From NCBI GenBank assembly GCA_900555085.1, contig USJU01000018.1:1-17476 (forward strand): a stretch of DNA of 17,476 bases, in the 5' to 3' direction. The notes under the pieces are model-generated. The model was not told the DNA's origin, made no database searches, and was given only the letters and a program-made list of their open reading frames with translations. This DNA is from an uncultured Clostridium sp. (GTDB lineage Bacteria; Bacillota; Clostridia; TANB77; CAG-508). Shown here in pieces: positions 14,541 to 17,476 of the stretch. Each line of letters starts with the position of its first letter. Within the stretch, counting starts at the first letter, position 1. The translations under genes and the position numbers were made by a program.

Positions 14541-15014
14541 ATGAATAAAGAGTATGAATATTCTTTTTATGTAAAAGAAATTGAGCCATATATTCAATAT
14601 TGTGAAAAAAATGATTATAAAAAAACAAGTGAAGGCAATCAAATACGAGAACTATATAAAAACGGTAATAAAATTTTAGCTCGCATAACGAAAAATTATA
14701 CTAAAGGAAATGAGAAGATATTTTTTGATTTAAAAGATGAAAATGAAACAGAAGATACCTTGAAAATTTGTAGAGAATCTGGTGAAATTGAAGTTACAAA
14801 TAATATGGAATTTGTTAATTCATTATTGGAAATGTTAAAATTTAAACTTCATAAGAAATTAACAAGAAAAAGATATGTATATGAAAAAGATAATGTAAAA
14901 TTTGAAATTGATGATTACAAAGTTCCAAAGGCGAAGGTTGTTGCTATTGAGGGAGATAAATTAGAAGTTGATAAAGTTTATAGTGAAATAAAAAATAGGA
15001 ATTTTTTTAGATAA
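14541..15014 (+). CDS. CYTH-like (triphosphate tunnel) domain protein, function unknown
   Basis: Small cytoplasmic protein, 157 aa. Its pattern resembles the CYTH fold of adenylate cyclase IV, thiamine triphosphatase and inorganic triphosphatases: an N-terminal ExE strand (E4, E6), alternating charged beta strands (KILARITKNYTKGNEKIFFDLKD, about 44-66), and a late LTRKRYVYEKDNVKFEIDDYK block (about 107-127), like the family's KxR...D strands. The Lys of the ExExK signature is Ser8, so the active site may be altered or the protein may only bind a ligand. The ribosome-binding site is a weak AAGAGAG (14528-14534). The gene is alone between a terminator and convergent porB. The family call is by eye and moderate. 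Confidence 0.6.
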   Translation: MNKEYEYSFYVKEIEPYIQYCEKNDYKKTSEGNQIRELYKNGNKILARITKNYTKGNEKIFFDLKDENETEDTLKICRESGEIEVTNNMEFVNSLLEMLKFKLHKKLTRKRYVYEKDNVKFEIDDYKVPKAKVVAIEGDKLEVDKVYSEIKNRNFFR

Positions 15015-15093
15015 CAAATGACAAATAAATTTTTTTTAATTAACAAATATATTTATCATTTTTATTATATTATAAAATTTAATTCCAGACGTT
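15015..15093. other. AT-rich convergent spacer without recognisable feature
   Basis: Between the CYTH-like gene and the hairpin repeat I see only T- and A-rich sequence, including a run of eight T at about 15030-15037. There is no clear hairpin of its own. Confidence 0.4.
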
Positions 15094-15121
15094 GTAGGGG
15101 CGGACGCCTTAAGTCCGCCCG
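15094..15121 (+). repeat. GTAGGGGCG-type hairpin repeat, copy B
   Basis: GTAG (15094-15097), then GGGCGGAC (15098-15105) and GTCCGCCC (15113-15120), a perfect 8-bp GC stem with a 7-nt loop. It lies 10 bp past the porB stop, between converging genes, and could act as a transcript end for porB. Confidence 0.75.
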
Positions 15122-15130
15122 TTTGATTTT

Positions 15131-16081
15131 TTATCTATTTGTTAATTCCTCTAATTTTAAAAGTTCTTCCCATCTTGCATCAACTTCTTTTTGAAATTCT
15201 TCTATCATCCATTCGTTTCCAGGTTTAAACATATGTTTAAATCTTTTTTGTGGTCTTAAAAATTCTTCGATTGGAAGTTTTTTCGCTGGTTTATAAGTTA
15301 TTTTATATACACCATTTACAACTTCATATAATGGCCAGTAGCAAGTATCTGCAGCTAATTTGTTGATAGTCATTAATTCATCTGTAGGATATCCCCAACC
15401 ACGAGGGCAAGGACTTAAAACATTTAAAAATGTAGGTCCATCTGTATAAATTGCCTTTTCAGATTTTTCATACAAATCTTTAAAGTTTGTCATAGCTAAT
15501 GTTTGTGCAACATAAGGTATATGATGACCAACCATAATTTTAGTTAAATCTTTTCTAACTTGCATTTTGCCAGGTATAACTTTTCCAACAGGAGATGTTG
15601 TAGTATCCGCAAATTTTGGAGTTGCAGAAGAACGTTGAATACCTGTATTCATATATGCGCCATTATCATAGCAAACATAAGTTAAATTATGACCTCTTTC
15701 CATTGCACCAGATAAACTTTGAAGACCTATATCGTAAGTCCCACCATCTCCACCAAAAGCAATAAATTTTGTATCTTTATCTTGAGGTAATTTACCTTGT
15801 TTTTTCATAGATTTATAAGCTGCCTCTGCACCTGAAAGTGTAGCAGAAGTACATTCGAAAGCAGTATGTATAAAAGAGTCTGTCCATGCAGAGTATGGGT
15901 AGATAAAAGTAGAAACCTCCATACAACCCGTTGCACAAGAGATAACTGCATGATCATCTTCATTTAGAGCTCTAAGAACCATTCTAGCAACAGGAGGAGC
16001 ACCACAACCAGCACACATTCTATGACCTTCTGTAAATCTAGAAGGTTTATTACCAACAATTTGTTTAACATTATAAGGCAT
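15131..16081 (-). CDS. porB: Pyruvate:ferredoxin oxidoreductase, beta subunit (TPP-binding)
   Basis: Cytoplasmic subunit of the multi-subunit enzyme that converts pyruvate and CoA to acetyl-CoA, CO2 and reduced ferredoxin. 316 aa, typical of PorB. GAAAGGA (16092-16098 on the plus map) precedes the start. The thiamine diphosphate motif runs from GGDGGTYDIG (110-119) to NGAYMNTG (140-147). Cysteines C23, C26, C53 (or C49) and C225 (SPCPRGW) are placed to ligate a [4Fe-4S] cluster. The run QRSSATP (149-155) and SPVGK (163-167) favours pyruvate over branched 2-oxoacids. porA lies upstream on the same strand but 201 bp away, unusually far, with three hairpin repeats between them. Confidence 0.93.
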   Translation of the reverse strand: MPYNVKQIVGNKPSRFTEGHRMCAGCGAPPVARMVLRALNEDDHAVISCATGCMEVSTFIYPYSAWTDSFIHTAFECTSATLSGAEAAYKSMKKQGKLPQDKDTKFIAFGGDGGTYDIGLQSLSGAMERGHNLTYVCYDNGAYMNTGIQRSSATPKFADTTTSPVGKVIPGKMQVRKDLTKIMVGHHIPYVAQTLAMTNFKDLYEKSEKAIYTDGPTFLNVLSPCPRGWGYPTDELMTINKLAADTCYWPLYEVVNGVYKITYKPAKKLPIEEFLRPQKRFKHMFKPGNEWMIEEFQKEVDARWEELLKLEELTNR

Positions 16082-16118
16082 TAAAAATCAATCCTTTCTG
16101 AAATATTTTAATTTCTTT

Positions 16119-16144
16119 ATGGCGGTCAATGACCGCCGCTACGA
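16119..16144 (-). repeat. GTAGGGGCG-type hairpin repeat, copy C (inverted)
   Basis: On the minus strand this reads GTAG-C-GGCGGTC-ATT-GACCGCC. The stem is 16121-16127 with 16131-16137, and the GTAG equivalent (CTAC) is at 16139-16142. It is the only copy in reverse orientation in the window and lies just upstream of the porB ribosome-binding site. Confidence 0.75.
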
Positions 16145-16163
16145 TAATTTTATAAATTTATAT

Positions 16164-16188
16164 GTAGTGGCGAACATTGGTCGCCCTA
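16164..16188 (+). repeat. GTAGGGGCG-type hairpin repeat, copy D
   Basis: GTAGT (16164-16168) then GGCGAAC-ATT-GGTCGCC (16169-16185). It is nearly identical to copy A at 7169, with one A in the left arm breaking one base pair. Confidence 0.75.
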
Positions 16189-16217
16189 TGTTATTATAGA
16201 AAATTTCTATTTTTATT

Positions 16218-16246
16218 GTAGGGGTCGGCATTCTTAGGGCGACCCG
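16218..16246 (+). repeat. GTAGGGGCG-type hairpin repeat, copy E
   Basis: GTAG (16218-16221) then GGGTCG (16222-16227) paired with CGACCC (16240-16245), with a 12-nt loop. It is the most divergent member, 36 bp upstream of the porA 3' end on the plus map. Confidence 0.65.
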
Positions 16247-16282
16247 TATGGCGAAGTCGAAAAAAATATTATTACGTAAAAA

Positions 16283-17464
16283 TTATTTTCTCAATCCTAA
16301 ATATTTGTAAGGACTAACAATTTTTTCTCCATTACAAATATCAATTAAATCATCAAAAACACTCTCAATATCTGTAGAAGTAGTATCTCTACCACCAATT
16401 CCATAAATATAATTAACAATAGGAACTTTTTTATTATTAACATACATAGCAGAAGTTACATCTTCAAACAAAGCACCACCAGCAGCATTTAAAGAATCGG
16501 CTTTATCAAGAACAGCTACAGCTTTTTGATTTTCTAAAGCTTTGGCAATTTCTTCAGCAGGGAAAGGTCTAAATACTCTTAATTTTAACATTCCTGCTTT
16601 AATTCCTTTATTTCTTAAAGAATCTACAACAAATTTTGTAGTTCCAGCAGTAGAATTCATACAAACAATAGCAATTTCGCTATCTTCCATTCTATATTCT
16701 TCAAAGAAAGAATATTTTCTACCAGTTATTTTTTCAAAATCTTTAGCTACATCTAAAATAACTTTTTTCGCATTTTTCATAGCCTCAGCTTGTTGAGCTT
16801 TATGTTCAAAAAGAAAAGCTTGTAAGTCTAAAGGCCCCATAGCAATAGGTTCATTGCTATTTAATAAATAATGTTCTGGTTTATAAGTTCCTACAAAATC
16901 TTTAACAGTATCATCATCTAAAAGTTCAATATTTTCTATGGAATGAGATGTAATAAAACCATCTTGGCAAACCATTAAAGGTAATTGAACATCTTTATGT
17001 TCAGCAATTCTATGAGCCATTAAAGTATTATCATAAGCTTCTTGATTATTTTCAGAGAAAAGCATAATCCAACCACTATCACGAACACCCATTGCATCTG
17101 AATGGTCATTGTGAATATTTAAAGGTCCTGAAACAGCTCTATTTACTAAGTTCATAACAATAGGCAATCTCATAGAAGAAGCAATATAAATCATTTCCCA
17201 CATAAAAGATAATCCATTTGCAGAAGTAGCAGTCATAGCTCTTGCACCTGCAGCCTCAGCACCAATACAAGCACTCATAGCACTATGTTCACTCTCAACA
17301 GCAACAAATTCAGTATCAACTGTGCCATTAGCAACAAAAGTAGAAAAATACTGAGGAATTTCTGTTGAAGGTGTAATTGGAAATGCCGGGAAAACATCCG
17401 GATTAATCTGTCTTAAAGCTGTAGCTACAGCTTCATTTCCTGATAATAAAACTCTCTTTGGCAT
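16283..17464 (-). CDS. porA: Pyruvate:ferredoxin oxidoreductase, alpha subunit
   Basis: Partner of PorB; alpha subunit of the 2-oxoacid:ferredoxin oxidoreductase, 393 aa, complete. The start is 12 bp from the window edge, with GGTGA on the minus strand as a possible ribosome-binding site. The N-terminus VLLSGNEAVATAL and FPITPSTEIPQYF (28-40) form the substrate/TPP-contact domain. The runs TATSANGLSFMWEMIY (78-93) and LNIHNDHSDAMGVRDSGW (115-132) are typical of PorA proteins. The C-terminal domain (about 260-393) has the usual swivel-type fold pattern with LRVFRPFPAEEI. The gamma and delta (ferredoxin-like) subunits, usually upstream in the operon, would lie outside the window. The acceptor substrate pyruvate is inferred from similarity. 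Confidence 0.93.
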   Translation of the reverse strand: MPKRVLLSGNEAVATALRQINPDVFPAFPITPSTEIPQYFSTFVANGTVDTEFVAVESEHSAMSACIGAEAAGARAMTATSANGLSFMWEMIYIASSMRLPIVMNLVNRAVSGPLNIHNDHSDAMGVRDSGWIMLFSENNQEAYDNTLMAHRIAEHKDVQLPLMVCQDGFITSHSIENIELLDDDTVKDFVGTYKPEHYLLNSNEPIAMGPLDLQAFLFEHKAQQAEAMKNAKKVILDVAKDFEKITGRKYSFFEEYRMEDSEIAIVCMNSTAGTTKFVVDSLRNKGIKAGMLKLRVFRPFPAEEIAKALENQKAVAVLDKADSLNAAGGALFEDVTSAMYVNNKKVPIVNYIYGIGGRDTTSTDIESVFDDLIDICNGEKIVSPYKYLGLRK

Positions 17465-17476
17465 TATTTTTTCACC

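Noticed and set aside
16119..16246. CRISPR-like array from three similar palindromes in the porA-porB spacer
   Set aside because: Orientation is mixed, spacing is uneven (20-30 bp), and the copies vary; dispersed copies elsewhere show these are REP-like hairpins.
16542..16796. Plus-strand ORF inside porA
   Set aside because: Shadow of porA, which has full family motifs on the minus strand.

Overview
The window is a very AT-rich stretch of a bacterial chromosome. Strong AGGAGG ribosome-binding sites, standard-code ORFs with TGG for Trp, near-exclusive AGA arginine codons, a WalR/WalK-type two-component pair and a multi-subunit pyruvate:ferredoxin oxidoreductase (PFOR) point to an anaerobic low-GC Firmicute, most likely a member of Clostridia. 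I cannot name the species.

Layout. (1) 1-7127: a compact type IV pilus locus. It holds a prepilin peptidase (pilD-like), a PilV-like minor prepilin with a large extra C-terminal domain, a PilW-like minor prepilin, the extension ATPase pilB, the retraction ATPase pilT and the platform protein pilC. No major pilin and no pilM/N/O are present here. The locus is read from two promoters, one before pilD and one before the second prepilin. Between the two prepilin genes lies a 167-nt imperfect rod-like inverted repeat. (2) 7213-8115: a ROK-family sugar kinase ending in a strong hairpin. (3) 8212-10479: a WalR-like response regulator and a WalK-like histidine kinase, separated by a perfect terminator hairpin. 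(4) 10558-13685: an operon of an SPFH/zinc-ribbon protein, a TFIIB-type zinc-ribbon membrane protein and a TPM-domain secreted or membrane protein. These match the ydjI, ydjG and ydjH proteins of Bacillus subtilis, but there is no pspA-like gene. (5) 13877-15014: two single-gene units, each with a clear 17-bp-spaced promoter: a cysteine-rich unknown protein with foreign-looking codon use and a CYTH-like protein. (6) 15131-17464, minus strand: porA and porB of PFOR, separated by a 201-bp spacer carrying three GC-rich hairpin repeats.

The most interesting signal is regulatory. The two pilus promoters share a 27-nt block (26 of 27 identical) that contains perfect matches to the published WalR box, TGTWAH-N5-TGTWAH, about 27-28 bp upstream of each TATAAT. 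A WalR/WalK-like system lies about 1 kb beyond the pilus genes. This suggests that a cell-wall-homeostasis two-component system controls type IV pili here. The neighbouring ydjIGH-type operon is also an envelope-stress module, so much of the window concerns the cell surface.

Other points of note are a prepilin peptidase that seems to lack the second catalytic aspartate (no GxGD motif), two prepilins without the conserved Glu5, and a family of GTAGGGGCG...CGCC hairpin repeats with five copies in the window.
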